Source: Cycloclasticus sp. (GTDB lineage Bacteria; Pseudomonadota; Gammaproteobacteria; Methylococcales; Cycloclasticaceae). From it: 7,193 bases of DNA. Below the pieces are notes generated by a model that saw nothing but the letters and a program-made list of their open reading frames with translations, was not told where the DNA came from and searched no databases. The first letter of the stretch is position 1, and every line of letters starts with the position of its first letter. A program made the translations under genes and the position numbers. Shown piece by piece: positions 7,169 to 7,193 of this stretch. Where the stretch lies: contig JAHRWG010000260.1 in assembly GCA_019090295.1 (NCBI GenBank), positions 1 to 7,193 of the forward strand. The letters run 5' to 3'.

Positions 7169-7193
7169 AGTTATTTATTATTATTAAGTCACC

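Noticed and set aside
1..7193. CRISPR array, insertion sequence, prophage or defence island
   Set aside because: There are no spaced direct repeats, terminal inverted repeats, transposase or integrase genes, and no known defence genes. The gene content is core chromosomal.

Overview
The window looks like a chromosomal housekeeping segment from a gammaproteobacterium of moderately low GC content (about 40-43% by eye). The gene set points to a Pseudomonas-like or marine gammaproteobacterial lineage: a class A PBP1b directly followed by a TPR lipoprotein resembling LpoP, and a YoaA-type iron-sulfur helicase. A methylotroph or Cycloclasticus/Piscirickettsiaceae-type host would fit the base composition, but that is a guess.

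All five genes lie on the minus strand, so transcription runs from high to low coordinates. In that order they are: (1) an REC-like/GGDEF/EAL cyclic-di-GMP protein (7153-5312), in which the receiver and cyclase motifs are degenerate but the EAL phosphodiesterase residues are kept; (2) a 74-bp gap with a plausible extended -10 promoter; (3) mrcB, the bifunctional peptidoglycan synthase PBP1b (5237-2877); (4) an LpoP-like TPR lipoprotein (2876-2337), whose ATG abuts the mrcB stop codon; (5) an uncharacterised 165-aa protein with a PD-(D/E)XK-like residue pattern (2332-1835); (6) a YoaA/DinG-family XPD-like helicase (1817 to the window edge), whose last few dozen residues lie outside the window.

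Genes 3 to 6 are separated by 0, 4 and 17 nt and are probably one operon. It joins a cell-wall synthase and its putative outer-membrane activator to a putative nuclease-fold protein and a DNA-repair helicase. The first pair has a clear functional logic. The second pair is only suggestive.

I see no tRNA, rRNA, CRISPR array, insertion sequence, integrase, attachment site or convincing terminator. No stretch over 300 bases lacks a gene. I found no clear new multi-gene system. The points most worth a second look are the uncharacterised nuclease-like protein coupled to YoaA, the c-di-GMP protein with two degenerate domains, and the apparent UUG start of yoaA.
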